In this document: positions 54,509 to 63,795 of the stretch, one piece after another
Layout: each line of letters opens with the position of its first letter
Position numbering within the stretch: position 1 is the first letter of the stretch
Assembly: GCA_002189105.1 (NCBI GenBank)
Contig: NIOB01000001.1
Span: 1,054,001-1,118,000 of the forward strand
Source: Saccharibacillus soli
GTDB taxonomy: Bacteria > Bacillota > Bacilli > Paenibacillales > Paenibacillaceae
Reading direction: 5' to 3'
DNA length: 64,000 bases
Program-made: the position numbers and the translations under genes
The notes under the pieces: generated by a model
The model's database searches: none
What the model saw: only the letters and a program-made list of their open reading frames with translations
What the model was told of the DNA's origin: nothing

Positions 54509-55984
54509 TTGTTTAGACTAAAAAAAATCACACTCACGATGCTGTCCCTGCTCATGCTGCTGCTGGCGATCCATCCGGGTTACGGAATGGCTTCGGCAGA
54601 GAGTGCATCAGGTGCGGACGGACAGAAGACGATTACTGTCGGTTTGAGTGCAGACTTCGCGCCTTACGAGTTCCGGATCACGGTAGACGGCAAAAGCAAG
54701 ATCGTTGGCTCGGACGTCATGATCGCGCAGCAAATTGCAGCCGATATGGGTGCACAGCTCAAAATTGAAGACATCGCATTTGACAGTTTGATTCCGGCGC
54801 TTCAGAGCGGACGGATCGACATGATTATCTCGGGGATGACCCCAACAGATGAACGTCGTCAGAACGTCGATTTTTCCGATTTGTATTATACATCGCGTCA
54901 GGTCATCCTGACTCGTGCGGAAGACGCCGATAAATACAAGACGATGGCGGATCTCGATGGGGAGACGATTGGCGTACAGAGCGGATCGATCCAGGAAGAG
55001 ATTGCCAAGGGCATTCCAAATGCTCAGGTCACTTCGGTTAAGAGCATCTCGGACGTGGTGAGCCAATTGACATCGGGACGTGTCAATGCGGCGGTATTTG
55101 AAGGGCCGGTTGCCGAAGCGCAGGTCAAGAACCGCAAGGGCTTGGCAATCGCAGACGCGGTGCCGGAAGATAGCGACACGCCGATGGCGATCGCCGTAGC
55201 CAAGGGCAACACGGCATTGGTTGCCGAGATCAACAAGACGCTGGCACGACTGAACGCAGAAAAAGCGGTTGATGGCTACATTCAACAGGCCAATGAGATG
55301 AACAGCGGCGAAGTAGCGCCCAGCAATATCTTCCAATTTTTCTGGAAATACCGTGGATATTACGCGGACGGCGTGAAATATACCCTGCTGCTGTCTGCGC
55401 TCGGTGTATTGTTCGGATTCCTGATTGGTCTGCTGATTGCCCTGCTTCGTCTGTCGGGTGTCAAGGTTCTGAAATGGCTGGCCGTTGCGTATACGGAAGT
55501 GCTGCGCGGTACCCCAATGCTGGTACAGCTCCTCATTATCCATTACGGCATCGCAACCGCCTTTGACATCAAGTTTACGGTGCTGCAATCCGGCATCATT
55601 ACCCTGTCGATCAACAGCTCGGCTTATCTGGCAGAGATTTTCCGCGCCGGTATCCAGGGCGTGGATAAAGGACAGATGGAAGCGGCACGTTCGCTCGGGA
55701 TGCCGCGCGGCATGGCGATGCGCACCATCGTCATTCCACAGGCAATTAAGAGCGTTCTGCCGGCGATCGGCAATGAATTTGTCGTCATCATTAAGGAATC
55801 GTCGATCGTATCCTTCATCGGGGTTGCCGATCTGATGTTCCAGGCCAACGCTGTGCGTACGCTGACCTATTCGGGTCTGTATCCACTGGTGATTGCAGCG
55901 GGCATCTATCTGATTATGACGTTGATTCTGTCCAAGCTGTTGAATGTATTTGAACGGAGGTTGAGCGCTGGTGATAACCGTTAA
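54509..55984 (+). CDS. Amino-acid ABC transporter: substrate-binding protein fused to permease
   Basis: 491 residues, TTG start at 54509 with GGAGAGAGGG upstream. Signal/anchor helix about residues 5-25. SBP_bac_3 domain about 40-270 ('[15 protein letters not shown]', '[31 protein letters not shown]'), then a permease of the HisM/GlnP type from about 295 with the EAA loop '[33 protein letters not shown]'. Both functions sit in one chain, as in GlnP-type fusions. It imports a polar amino acid, probably glutamine or related. Confidence 0.92.
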   Translation: MFRLKKITLTMLSLLMLLLAIHPGYGMASAESASGADGQKTITVGLSADFAPYEFRITVDGKSKIVGSDVMIAQQIAADMGAQLKIEDIAFDSLIPALQSGRIDMIISGMTPTDERRQNVDFSDLYYTSRQVILTRAEDADKYKTMADLDGETIGVQSGSIQEEIAKGIPNAQVTSVKSISDVVSQLTSGRVNAAVFEGPVAEAQVKNRKGLAIADAVPEDSDTPMAIAVAKGNTALVAEINKTLARLNAEKAVDGYIQQANEMNSGEVAPSNIFQFFWKYRGYYADGVKYTLLLSALGVLFGFLIGLLIALLRLSGVKVLKWLAVAYTEVLRGTPMLVQLLIIHYGIATAFDIKFTVLQSGIITLSINSSAYLAEIFRAGIQGVDKGQMEAARSLGMPRGMAMRTIVIPQAIKSVLPAIGNEFVVIIKESSIVSFIGVADLMFQANAVRTLTYSGLYPLVIAAGIYLIMTLILSKLLNVFERRLSAGDNR

Positions 55985-56693
55985 AAATCTGCAAAAATCG
56001 TTCGGCAAAAATCAGGTCCTGCGTGGAATTGATGCCGAAATCCAGCAGGGTGAAGTCGTTGTTGTCATCGGGCCAAGCGGTTCGGGCAAAAGTACATTCC
56101 TGCGCTGTCTGAATCGGCTGGAAGACGTAACGGGCGGAGAAATCCTGTTTGAAGGCCAGCCGATTACGGATAAAAAGCACAACATCGACAAGACCCGCGA
56201 GAAAATGGGCATGGTGTTCCAGCAGTTCAATCTGTTCCCTCACAAGACGGTTCTGGAAAACATCACGCTGGCGCCGATTAAACTTCAAGGCGTCTCCAAG
56301 GCGGAGGCCGACAAACGCGCGGAGATGCTGCTGCAATCCGTAGGTCTGGCAGACAAGAAAAAAGCGTACCCGGCTCAACTGTCCGGTGGACAGAAGCAGC
56401 GGATCGCCATTGTACGTGCGCTTGCGATGCAGCCGCATGTGATGTTGTTCGATGAGCCAACTTCCGCGCTTGACCCAGAGATGGTCGGTGAGGTATTGGA
56501 CGTTATGAAAAAGCTGGCTGAAGATGGCATGACAATGGTGATTGTCACTCATGAGATGGGCTTTGCCCGTGAAGTGGGCGACCGAATCATCTTCATGGAC
56601 GGCGGCGTTATCGTCGAAGAAGGCACCCCGGACGAAGTGTTCGGAGCGCCTAAACATGCACGCACGCAGGATTTTCTGGGTAAAGTGCTGTAA
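55971..56693 (+). CDS. Amino-acid ABC transporter ATP-binding protein
   Basis: 240 residues, GTG start overlapping the permease gene by 14 bases. Walker [10 protein letters not shown] (about residues 34-42), Q-loop '[22 protein letters not shown]', signature [16 protein letters not shown], Walker [17 protein letters not shown] and the switch His in [13 protein letters not shown]. GlnQ/HisP class of polar amino-acid importers; pairs with the upstream fused SBP-permease. A terminator follows. Confidence 0.95.
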   Translation: MITVKNLQKSFGKNQVLRGIDAEIQQGEVVVVIGPSGSGKSTFLRCLNRLEDVTGGEILFEGQPITDKKHNIDKTREKMGMVFQQFNLFPHKTVLENITLAPIKLQGVSKAEADKRAEMLLQSVGLADKKKAYPAQLSGGQKQRIAIVRALAMQPHVMLFDEPTSALDPEMVGEVLDVMKKLAEDGMTMVIVTHEMGFAREVGDRIIFMDGGVIVEEGTPDEVFGAPKHARTQDFLGKVL

Positions 56694-56708
56694 CCTCGAT
56701 TTTTATTC

Positions 56709-56736
56709 ACCCCGGACGGGTTCGTCCGGGGTTTTT
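56709..56736 (+). terminator. Terminator of the amino-acid ABC operon
   Basis: ACCCCGGACG / CGTCCGGGGT hairpin and TTTTT. Confidence 0.92.
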
Positions 56737-56755
56737 CGTATGTATAAAAAAAGAG

Positions 56756-56802
56756 TTGCCAAATTCATCAGGTACCTTTATGATATAAAACAAAGGTACC
56801 TG
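56756..56802 (+). promoter_or_regulatory. Promoter with palindromic operator of the MarR-like gene
   Basis: TTGCCA (56756-56761), 17-base spacer, TATGAT (56779-56784). A perfect 11-bp inverted repeat CAGGTACCTTT / AAAGGTACCTG (56769-56779, 56792-56802) encloses the -10 region, and a related AAGGTGCCTTC follows at 56808-56818. This is the layout of an autoregulated MarR operator. Confidence 0.82.
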
Positions 56803-56838
56803 AATGTAAGGTGCCTTCATAAAAAGGAGGCATGGATA

Positions 56839-57633
56839 ATGAACGAACATTCTGAACATGAAGACAACAAGCAAGAGGGGTTCGATCCAACACGCCGAGA
56901 ATCACAGCAGGAACAACCGGAACAGCATAAGCAACATGAACAGCACGAAGAACGTGAAGACGAACTGCCAGGCGAGGGATTGACGAGACAACTCTTCCAA
57001 GTGATGGCCTTGATGCATAGATACCAACATCATCTTCGGAGAGACCGGGAGCATGGAGGAGATCCACATCGGGGTCAGGGACGGGTATTGGCCCTGCTCA
57101 AGCTCAAGCCGGAGATTACGCAGAAGGAACTGACCTTCCTGCTTAACATGCGGAATCAATCCCTGGGTGAGCTGCTGGTCAAGCTGGAGCGCAGCGGCTT
57201 TATCGAACGCGAACCGTCGGCAAGCGATCGACGTGTGATGAATGTGAAGCTGACCCCTGCTGGAGCGGAAGCTGCGGAACAAGCCGAGCAGCGGCAGCAG
57301 GAAGGCGATAAACTCTTCGAGAGCTTTACCGAAGAAGAGCGCCTACAGTTCGGTGAATACCTGAACCGGCTGCTGACCGAGCTTCATAAGCAGATGGAAG
57401 GAGCAGAATTCCCTGGCCGCGACCCACGCGAATTCTGGGAGCGTATGGGCGGCCCTCGTCCGCCATTCGGCCCGGGAGGGCCAGGTGGACGCCGAGGCTT
57501 CGGTCCGGGCGGCCGTTTCCGGTTCGCCGACATGAAGGACGACCACCGCGGACATGGACCGGAAGATCGCCGGAAATTCGGATTTTTCGGCTCCTGGTCT
57601 GGGCATCATGAACCACACAGAGCGATGGAGTAA
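56839..57633 (+). CDS. MarR-family regulator with Gln/His-rich head and Gly-rich tail
   Basis: 264 residues, ATG at 56839 with AAGGAGG 8 bases upstream. The core (about 45-165) is a MarR winged helix: 'LFQVMALMHRYQHHLRRD', 'RVLALLKLKPEITQKELTFLLNMRNQSLGELLVKLERSGFIEREPSASDRRVMNVKLTPAG'. The first 45 residues are Glu/Gln/His-rich (EQHKQHEQHEE) and the last 75 are Gly/Pro/Arg- and His-rich ('PFGPGGPGGRRGFGPGGRF'), both unusual. It likely represses itself through the operator upstream. The His/Asp-rich ends could bind metal. Confidence 0.86.
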   Translation: MNEHSEHEDNKQEGFDPTRRESQQEQPEQHKQHEQHEEREDELPGEGLTRQLFQVMALMHRYQHHLRRDREHGGDPHRGQGRVLALLKLKPEITQKELTFLLNMRNQSLGELLVKLERSGFIEREPSASDRRVMNVKLTPAGAEAAEQAEQRQQEGDKLFESFTEEERLQFGEYLNRLLTELHKQMEGAEFPGRDPREFWERMGGPRPPFGPGGPGGRRGFGPGGRFRFADMKDDHRGHGPEDRRKFGFFGSWSGHHEPHRAME

Positions 57634-57710
57634 ATCTGCGCCATCCTATCATTCCAATCTCGTTCAAATCGCAATAGTTGGCAAGCGCCATATTGGAGAA
57701 TCTGAACCCA

Positions 57711-57756
57711 AAGGCCCGTCCGACCCGCTGCAAGCGGTCGGTTCGGGTCTTTCTTA
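57711..57756 (+). terminator. Terminator of the MarR-like gene
   Basis: AAGGCCCGTCCGACCCGCT pairs with GCGGTCGGTTCGGGTCTT through a short loop, followed by T-rich sequence. Confidence 0.7.
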
Positions 57757-57763
57757 TGATTCA

Positions 57764-57793
57764 TTTTTGTGAATGGTTAAAAACGTGTATAAT
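57764..57793 (+). promoter_or_regulatory. Possible promoter of the OYE-family gene
   Basis: A clear -10 TATAAT at 57788-57793 with only a poor -35 (TTTTTG or TTGTGA, 18 or 15 bases upstream). Confidence 0.4.
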
Positions 57794-57853
57794 AAAAAAC
57801 GCTTGTGGTTACTAAAGGATAGATCGTTGGGAAACGGAAGGAGAATGAGAAAA

Positions 57854-58888
57854 ATGACCGACCTGTTTACACCTTTTGAATACAAAGGATTGAAGCTGCC
57901 TAACCGCATTGTGCTGCCGCCCATGTGCCAATACGCGGTGGATGCGGAAGACGGTGTGCCGAATGAATGGCATGACGTGCATTATATCAGCCGCGCAGTC
58001 GGTGGAACGGGCTTCATTATCGCAGAGATGTCCGGTATTCATCCGGACGGGCGAATCACCAATCGGGACACCGGGATCTGGAGCGATGAGATGATTCCCG
58101 CCTGGAAGAAGATTGTCGATGGTATTCATCGCTATGGGGCCAAGGCTGCGATTCAGCTTGGTCATGCCGGCCGCAAAGCGCAGGATGCCCATCCGCCTGT
58201 CGCTCCATCCGCCATTGCATTTGACGAGACCTATCAGACGCCAAGAGCCTTGACGACCGAAGAAGTACGGGAGACGGTTCAGATGTATGGCGAAGCTGCT
58301 CGCCGCGCGATACAGGCCGGATTCGATACCGTAGAGATTCACGGTGCGCACGGCTACCTGATCCATCAGTTTCATTCGCCGCTTACCAATAAGCGCGATG
58401 ACGAATATGGGCAGGATCTTGCACGATTCGGTGAGGAAGTCACTCGCGCCGTACGCGCTGAAGTTCCGGCGGATATGCCGGTGCTGATTCGGGTATCCGC
58501 TGCGGAATACGTGGACGGTGGGTACAGCGTCGATGAGATCATGGACGTATTCCGTCGTTACCGCGACGCCGGGGCAGACATTTTCCATGTCTCCACGGGC
58601 GGTGAAGGCCCAATCGGTTCCGGTGGTGGGCCGGGTTCGGGTCCTGGTTATCAGGTGGGTATTGCCGAGCGTGTGCGTGAAGCGCTGGGTGTTCCGGTCA
58701 TTGCCGTGGGTCTGCTGGACGAGTACGAAGATGCCCAGCGGGTGGTTACGGAAGGTCGCGCCGAGCTGGTGGCGATTGGACGGGCGATGCTGCGCGATCC
58801 GTACTGGGCCATTCATGCGTCCCGTGCGCTTGGCGGAAATCTTGAGGTCGTTGAGCCTTACCGCCGCGGCTACCGGGCTTCCAAGTAG
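57854..58888 (+). CDS. NADH:flavin oxidoreductase, old yellow enzyme family (YqjM-like)
   Basis: 344 residues from the ATG at 57854 (AAGGAG 11 bases upstream; 57845 is an alternative). FMN-dependent TIM barrel: 'LFTPFEYKGLKLPNRIVLPPMCQYAVD' (Cys as in YqjM), 'ISRAVGGTGFIIAEMSGIHPDGRITNRD', 'QLGHAGRKAQ', 'EIHGAHGYLIHQFHSPLTNKRDDEYG', and the FMN phosphate loop 'GRAELVAIGRAMLRDPYW'. Reduces activated C=C bonds with NADPH. The natural substrate is not known; relatives respond to oxidative or electrophile stress. Confidence 0.92.
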   Translation: MTDLFTPFEYKGLKLPNRIVLPPMCQYAVDAEDGVPNEWHDVHYISRAVGGTGFIIAEMSGIHPDGRITNRDTGIWSDEMIPAWKKIVDGIHRYGAKAAIQLGHAGRKAQDAHPPVAPSAIAFDETYQTPRALTTEEVRETVQMYGEAARRAIQAGFDTVEIHGAHGYLIHQFHSPLTNKRDDEYGQDLARFGEEVTRAVRAEVPADMPVLIRVSAAEYVDGGYSVDEIMDVFRRYRDAGADIFHVSTGGEGPIGSGGGPGSGPGYQVGIAERVREALGVPVIAVGLLDEYEDAQRVVTEGRAELVAIGRAMLRDPYWAIHASRALGGNLEVVEPYRRGYRASK

Positions 58889-58993
58889 AATACAGCCAAT
58901 TCCCCTTCTTCGTGACTCATGTCATAGCGTTGATCCCTGACTCAGGGCATCATGGACAAGATATGCGTAAGTCAGGAAGATGGGGGAGATCAA

Positions 58994-59686
58994 ATGGCGA
59001 CAATCATTTCTAATCGACGTGTGGCTGAAGGGATTTATGTCATCCATGCAGCAGGTCGTTTCGAGGCCAAGGCGGGTCAATTTTTTATGGTACGGGGCTG
59101 GGAGAGCTATCCGCTCTTGTCGCGTCCCCTGAGTGTGTATGACCAGAATGAGCATGGCGTAAAGTTTCTATATAAAGTGGCGGGAGAGGGCACAGAGCGG
59201 CTGTCGCGGATGAGAGCAGGGGAAGAACTCACACTCCTGGGTCCGCTGGGCAACGGCTTTCCGGCGGCAGAAGGCCGTACCGCACTTGTGGGGGGCGGCA
59301 TTGGCATTGCGCCTCTTTTTTATACCGCCAGACATCTGGAGCAAGCTGATCTGTATCTGGGATACAGCGTCGAAGTTTATGAGGAGCAGGAGTTCCGTTC
59401 CATCGGACATCCGGTGACCATCAACTGTGGCGGTCGAGTGCTGGATGGGATTGATTTTGATGAATATGATACGATCTTCGTCTGCGGGCCGGAGCCGATG
59501 CTGCGTGCTGCCCAGTTGAAGAGTAACCTGTCATCCGGACGGGCTCACGTGTATCTGTCCCTGGAGAATCGGATGGCCTGCGGAATCGGCGCTTGCCTGG
59601 TGTGCAGCGTGGGCTGTGAGCAGGGGCGGAAAAAAGCATGCAGCGAGGGTCCGGTCTTCCGCGCCGAGGAGGTGGTGCTGGCATGA
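58994..59686 (+). CDS. pyrK: Dihydroorotate dehydrogenase, electron-transfer subunit
   Basis: 230 residues, ATG at 58994 with GGGGGAGAT upstream; the longer frame to 58952 lacks a ribosome site. FAD/NAD-binding reductase: '[25 protein letters not shown]' (FAD), '[18 protein letters not shown]' (NAD), and a C-terminal 2Fe-2S centre with CGIGACLVC and a further Cys in [10 protein letters not shown]. PyrK lets PyrD use NAD+. It overlaps pyrD by 4 bases (ATGA). Confidence 0.93.
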   Translation: MATIISNRRVAEGIYVIHAAGRFEAKAGQFFMVRGWESYPLLSRPLSVYDQNEHGVKFLYKVAGEGTERLSRMRAGEELTLLGPLGNGFPAAEGRTALVGGGIGIAPLFYTARHLEQADLYLGYSVEVYEEQEFRSIGHPVTINCGGRVLDGIDFDEYDTIFVCGPEPMLRAAQLKSNLSSGRAHVYLSLENRMACGIGACLVCSVGCEQGRKKACSEGPVFRAEEVVLA

Positions 59687-60627
59687 TCGAGACGAACCTG
59701 GATACAACCTGCCATATTGGCGAAGTGACGTTCAAGAATCCAGTGGTGATGGCTTCCGGTACGTTTGGATTCGGCCGGGAATATGGCAGGGTGTACGATC
59801 TGTCCAAGCTTGGCGGCATCTCCGGCAAAGGCATCACTCTCCACCCTCGCCCCGGTAATCCTGGCATCCGTGTATACGAGACCCCTTCAGGGATGTTGAA
59901 CAGTGTAGGCCTTGAGAATCCAGGTATCCAGACATTTCTGCAAGAGGAATGTTTGTTCTGGGAAACGCTTGACACGGTGCGCATCGTCAATCTGGGCGGC
60001 GGTACGATTCAGGATTATATCGAGGGAGCACGGTTGATCGATGAGGATTCCAATCGCAGGTCGGCGGCGGGTCGGCGTGCGGTGGATATGATCGAGCTGA
60101 ATATCTCCTGCCCCAATGTCAAAGCCGGAGGGATGGCCTACGGGATCAAGACCTCCATTGCACGCGAAGTCGTACGCGAGGTTCGCGCCGCTACGACGCT
60201 GCCGTTGATGGTCAAGCTGTCGCCCAATGCCGAAGACATCGCCGATATGGCGCAGATGTGTGAACAGGAAGGCGCAGAAGCCGTCTCCCTGATTAATACG
60301 GTATCCGGCATGAAGATTGATGTGCACAGACGCCGCAGCGTATTCGAGAATCTGTATGCCGGGTTATCCGGGCCTGCCATCAAGCCGATTGCGCTGCGTA
60401 TGGTTCACCAGGTGTGCCAGAGGGTGTCGATTCCGGTTGTGGGCATGGGTGGGATCTCCTGTGCAGAAGATTTGATTGAATTTGTGATGGCTGGAGCAGA
60501 AGCGGTGCAGATCGGCACGTACAATTTCGTAAATGTGCAGGCAGGAGCGGATCTGGCTGCTGGCGTGGAACGGTTTATGGCTGAAGAAGGAATTGCCAGT
60601 CTTAGCGAGATTCGCGGGATTCTGTGA
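59683..60627 (+). CDS. pyrD: Dihydroorotate dehydrogenase, catalytic subunit (class 1B)
   Basis: 314 residues. Converts dihydroorotate to orotate in pyrimidine synthesis. Seen: '[23 protein letters not shown]', '[37 protein letters not shown]', catalytic '[17 protein letters not shown]' with the active-site Cys, and '[26 protein letters not shown]'. The PyrK partner and the Cys mark the 1B type. The rest of the pyr operon is not in the window. Confidence 0.95.
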   Translation: MIETNLDTTCHIGEVTFKNPVVMASGTFGFGREYGRVYDLSKLGGISGKGITLHPRPGNPGIRVYETPSGMLNSVGLENPGIQTFLQEECLFWETLDTVRIVNLGGGTIQDYIEGARLIDEDSNRRSAAGRRAVDMIELNISCPNVKAGGMAYGIKTSIAREVVREVRAATTLPLMVKLSPNAEDIADMAQMCEQEGAEAVSLINTVSGMKIDVHRRRSVFENLYAGLSGPAIKPIALRMVHQVCQRVSIPVVGMGGISCAEDLIEFVMAGAEAVQIGTYNFVNVQAGADLAAGVERFMAEEGIASLSEIRGIL

Positions 60628-60642
60628 GGAGGGAGCAGCAAG

Positions 60643-61023
60643 ATGGCTGCTGATGATGAATGGGCTGATTCTCCATCGAACGGGCATGGTTCCCATCCGT
60701 TTGCGCCAGAAGATATTCAGGTAGAACGCCGGAAGATCGGGCGGGATGTTCTGTTTGTCGTCAGCGGAGGGGCGGTGCATATTGGCGCGGTCTCGACCGC
60801 TTATCCGCAGGGAAGCGAGATTGCCGTGACAACGGTTAGCGTACCGGGCCATAAGGAATATCTGCTGAGTGAATCGGCGGCGCAGCGTGCTGCGAAGCAG
60901 CTGAACTGCACCGTGACCGTCATGATGGGTATCCACTACGACGACCTCACACCGACTCAGATCGAAGAAGTGTCGCATCATGTATTTGAGCGGTTTGAAC
61001 AGGCTTTACATTCACCTTTATAA
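60643..61023 (+). CDS. LpdD-like (prenylated-flavin chaperone family) small protein
   Basis: 126 residues, GAGGAGGGAG upstream of the ATG. After a polar head of about 25 residues the core reads 'DVLFVVSGGAVHIGAVSTAYP' and 'VTTVSVPGHKEYLLSESAAQRAAKQLNCTVTVMMGIHYDDLTPTQIEE', matching the small family that includes LpdD/YclD, partners of UbiD-type decarboxylases. The bond to pyrKD (15 bases) is unusual. Function here is inferred at most: binding of flavin or a related ligand. Confidence 0.7.
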   Translation: MAADDEWADSPSNGHGSHPFAPEDIQVERRKIGRDVLFVVSGGAVHIGAVSTAYPQGSEIAVTTVSVPGHKEYLLSESAAQRAAKQLNCTVTVMMGIHYDDLTPTQIEEVSHHVFERFEQALHSPL

Positions 61024-61051
61024 AATAATTTTGAAAATTCATCGATGGGAA

Positions 61052-61077
61052 TGAAACCCTTCTTGTCGGCTCTCGTA
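61052..61077 (+). promoter_or_regulatory. Sigma-W (ECF) type promoter of pspA
   Basis: TGAAAC (61052-61057), exactly 16 bases, CGTA (61074-61077). This is the B. subtilis sigma-W consensus, located 58 bases before the pspA start, and B. subtilis pspA is a known sigma-W gene. Confidence 0.88.
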
Positions 61078-61134
61078 AAAGATGGGGTAATGGTTCACAT
61101 CAAGACTTCATAACCACTCAAGGAGGCAAATGCA

Positions 61135-61806
61135 ATGTCCGTTTTTAAAAGACTGCGAGACCTTACCCTTTCCAATGTGTATGCCCTGATCGAAAAGGCA
61201 GAAGATCCGGTGAAATTGACCGATCAGTACATTCGGGACATGCAGGAAGATCTGGCCGACGCCGAGAAGGCCGTAGCGGCCCAGATCGCAATTGAGAAGA
61301 AATTCAAACAGCTCTACGAAGAACAGCAGGAGCTGGTGAACCGCCGTACGGAGCAGGCTCACATGGCTGCCAAAGCACAAAACGTCGATCTGGCCCGCCG
61401 CGCACTCGAAGAGAAAAATGCTGCCGAGCAAAAGATGACGGAATACAAAAACAGCTTCGATCAGAACAAAGCGGCTGCGGACAATCTGCGCGGCAAGCTG
61501 GAAGAGATGCGCAAGCAGCTGACCGAAATGAAAAACAAACGCGATACGCTGGTTGCTCGTTACAGTGCAGCCAAAGCGCAAACAGAGATCAACAAGACGA
61601 TGTCCGGATTCAATTCGGATAGCGCGACATCCGGTCTCAAGCGAATGGAAGAAAAAATGCTCAACATGGAAGCTCAGGCCGAAGCCAGCAACGAAATGTC
61701 GTCGAAGGGCAAATCGCTGGATGACGAATTCGCTGAGCTGGGCAAGAACAGCGCCGTAGAAAGCGAACTGGCTGCCCTCATGCAGCAGTACGAGAAGAAA
61801 GAATAA
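61135..61806 (+). CDS. pspA: Phage shock protein A (PspA/IM30 family)
   Basis: 223 residues, AAGGAGGCAA upstream. Peripheral membrane protein that forms coats and protects the membrane under stress. The N-terminal amphipathic helix (SVFKRLRDLTLSNVYAL) is followed by PspA-type coiled coil ('DPVKLTDQYIRDMQEDLADAEKAVA', 'KMTEYKNSFDQNKAAADNLRGKLEEMRKQL') through about residue 190. The family end 'SAVESELAALMQQYEKK' is seen. It is preceded by a sigma-W promoter and followed by its own terminator. Confidence 0.96.
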   Translation: MSVFKRLRDLTLSNVYALIEKAEDPVKLTDQYIRDMQEDLADAEKAVAAQIAIEKKFKQLYEEQQELVNRRTEQAHMAAKAQNVDLARRALEEKNAAEQKMTEYKNSFDQNKAAADNLRGKLEEMRKQLTEMKNKRDTLVARYSAAKAQTEINKTMSGFNSDSATSGLKRMEEKMLNMEAQAEASNEMSSKGKSLDDEFAELGKNSAVESELAALMQQYEKKE

Positions 61807-61841
61807 AGGGCTTGAAGCGCCGATTCGGCGACTAAAGCCAG

Positions 61842-61883
61842 GCGAAGGGGAACGCGTGTACGCGGCGGCTCCCTTCGCTTTTT
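61842..61883 (+). terminator. Terminator of pspA
   Basis: GCGAAGGG / CCCTTCGC stem enclosing a smaller CGCGT / ACGCG stem, then TTTTT. Confidence 0.8.
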
Positions 61884-61955
61884 CATGGTTTTACGGCCTG
61901 GCGCTGAATCAGCGGCAGGATTCGATACATAATCGGCGCGTAAGGAGGACGGAAA

Positions 61956-62366
61956 GTGGAATTTTCGGATTTGGCAAGACTTGCAGTATGGACGCTTTCC
62001 GGAGCGGTGCTGCTGACACTACTGATGGTGATCGATTCACTGTTTACCAAATACAAAGATTTTCAGGAGTTAAAAAAGGGCAATCTCGCTGTGACCATCC
62101 GGCTGGTGATGAAGATCTTTGCCCAGGGTTTTATCTTGACCTATGTACTGGAAGGTTCTTCGAGTATCGTCAACGCCTGGTTGATCTCGTTTATTTCATT
62201 TATCGTGCTGTTGGTTCTGGAGAGCACGGTCGAATTTGTGCTGCGTCGCTGGGGCGACTTGAACCTGAATGAGGGAACCGAACGCGGCAATGTCGCTCAT
62301 GGTCTGTTCGCAGGAACCCTGCATGTGGTGGGTGCCCTGATTATTACGGCTGCATTATCGATCTGA
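61956..62366 (+). CDS. DUF350 (YjfL) membrane protein
   Basis: 136 residues, GTG start with AAGGAGG nine bases upstream. Four hydrophobic helices (about residues 9-27, 48-68, 70-92, 113-134) with 'RLVMKIFAQGFILTY' and 'NVAHGLFAGTLHVVGALI' as in the DUF350 family. In Bacilli DUF350 proteins often neighbour pspA-type genes and are linked to envelope stress. Function unknown. A terminator follows. Confidence 0.85.
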   Translation: MEFSDLARLAVWTLSGAVLLTLLMVIDSLFTKYKDFQELKKGNLAVTIRLVMKIFAQGFILTYVLEGSSSIVNAWLISFISFIVLLVLESTVEFVLRRWGDLNLNEGTERGNVAHGLFAGTLHVVGALIITAALSI

Positions 62367-62402
62367 TCGTTGCCTTAATCTTTGGAAGATCCATAATCAA
62401 AT

Positions 62403-62442
62403 AAGAGGGAGAGGTGGCAGCCAGCCGCTTCTCCCTCTTTTT
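62403..62442. terminator. Terminator between the DUF350 gene and xerS
   Basis: AAGAGGGAGA pairs with TCTCCCTCTT around a smaller GC-rich inner pairing (GGTGGC / GCCGCT), followed by TTTTT. Confidence 0.85.
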
Positions 62443-62504
62443 GCGTTTGACGATTACGAATCAACCAACGTGGGTCCGGACGAATCGTATTCCCGAAGTC
62501 ACGC

Positions 62505-63590
62505 TCATTCTTCACCGTTTCGGCGTTCGATCGCTTCAGACATCGTTTTATCCGTCAGATGCGCATAAATTTCCGTCGTTTCCGTTGAAGCATGGCCAAG
62601 CTGTTCTTTGGTCTTGTAGATGTCGTTTTGCAAATAATAATCGGTGGCGAACGAATGGCGCAGCTTATGTACAGTCAGATAAGGCTTGCCAAAATGTTTA
62701 GCATATTTGATGACCATCTCCTGAATCGCCCGTTTGGTCATGCGTTTGCCTTCTTTTTGTCCATTGGGGACCGTCAGAAATAAGGCTTTCTCCCGCTTGG
62801 GCGCCGCATAATCGTTCTCTCGAAGTTTGAGATAACGTTCCAGGTCAAAACGCGCCTGGTCACGGAAATAGACAGGAGTTTTAAAAGTCTCATCGTTATT
62901 GCCCTTGCGCATCACATGCAGCAGCTTGTTGCCCAGATCAAGATCCGACAGATTAAGATTCACCACTTCAGATACGCGCAGACCGGAATTCAGGATAAGA
63001 CTGGCGATGGAAGCGTCTCTTTCTTTGTTGCGTGCATGTGCATACAGCGCCTGCTTGTTGGTGGCTACATCGGCGGCATAGCCTTCGCGGATGTAATCGA
63101 TAAAATCGACGATCTCTTCTTCTTCGAGAATTTTCCCCTTCAATTTGGCTGCCGTATCTTTGGGTTTGTTGGTTCGTTTGATCTCAATCTTGGCCATGAC
63201 GTTGCGCTTGAGCAGTGGATAGAAATCTTCGTCTTCGGCAATCTGGCTCAGGTAATGGAACAGGGAGCGCAGCGCAGACAGCTTGCGGGTTACGCTGATC
63301 CGCGAGTTGGTGCCTTCGGTGCGAGTCGTAAGGTGTAGGCGGTAGCCTGTAATGTTTTCCATCCGCAGCGATTCCAGTTCTTCGAGCGTGATGTCTCTGA
63401 TGGAGGAGGCGGTGGACAGCCCTTCCGCCAGCAGCCATTTGAAGAATGACTCGTAATCCCGAACATATTCCAGCAGCGTGGAAGGGGAGAGGTCGGGAAG
63501 CTTATAGTCGATAAATTGTTGAACATAACCGGGCATCTCCGGCAGCTTCTCGCCAAGACGCGCCCGATCGATCGTTTTCTGAATACTCAT
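62505..63590 (-). CDS. xerS: Tyrosine recombinase XerS
   Basis: 361 residues, ATG at 63590 with AAAGGAGA upstream. Single-subunit chromosome-dimer-resolving recombinase of the XerS type. The N-terminal SAM-like domain (about 20-125) precedes the catalytic domain with the Arg in 'LILNSGLRVSEVVNLN', Lys in 'MRKGNNDE', HKLRHSFATD (His-x-x-Arg) and the nucleophile Tyr in HASTETTEIYAHL. It is longer than XerC/D and fits XerS. The matching dif site was not seen in the window. Confidence 0.9.
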   Translation of the reverse strand: MSIQKTIDRARLGEKLPEMPGYVQQFIDYKLPDLSPSTLLEYVRDYESFFKWLLAEGLSTASSIRDITLEELESLRMENITGYRLHLTTRTEGTNSRISVTRKLSALRSLFHYLSQIAEDEDFYPLLKRNVMAKIEIKRTNKPKDTAAKLKGKILEEEEIVDFIDYIREGYAADVATNKQALYAHARNKERDASIASLILNSGLRVSEVVNLNLSDLDLGNKLLHVMRKGNNDETFKTPVYFRDQARFDLERYLKLRENDYAAPKREKALFLTVPNGQKEGKRMTKRAIQEMVIKYAKHFGKPYLTVHKLRHSFATDYYLQNDIYKTKEQLGHASTETTEIYAHLTDKTMSEAIERRNGEE

Positions 63591-63795
63591 GCCGGTTCTC
63601 CTTTGTGGATGAAGTGAGGCGGCGTTCGCCCAAATGCTTGTCACTCCTCAGTTTACCATAACTCCATCCAGACCGAATCCTATCCAAGATCCCAGACGGA
63701 AAAGTTGCCGCGGCGATGATCGTGGATTACGATGGAAGAGAGAGCAAGTCTAACGACATGGAGCGACAACGCGCCGGGAAAAGGAGCTTGAGAGA

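Noticed and set aside
54608-56008. A 466-codon antisense frame over the amino-acid ABC transporter
   Set aside because: Mirror of the well-supported transporter genes; composition-driven.
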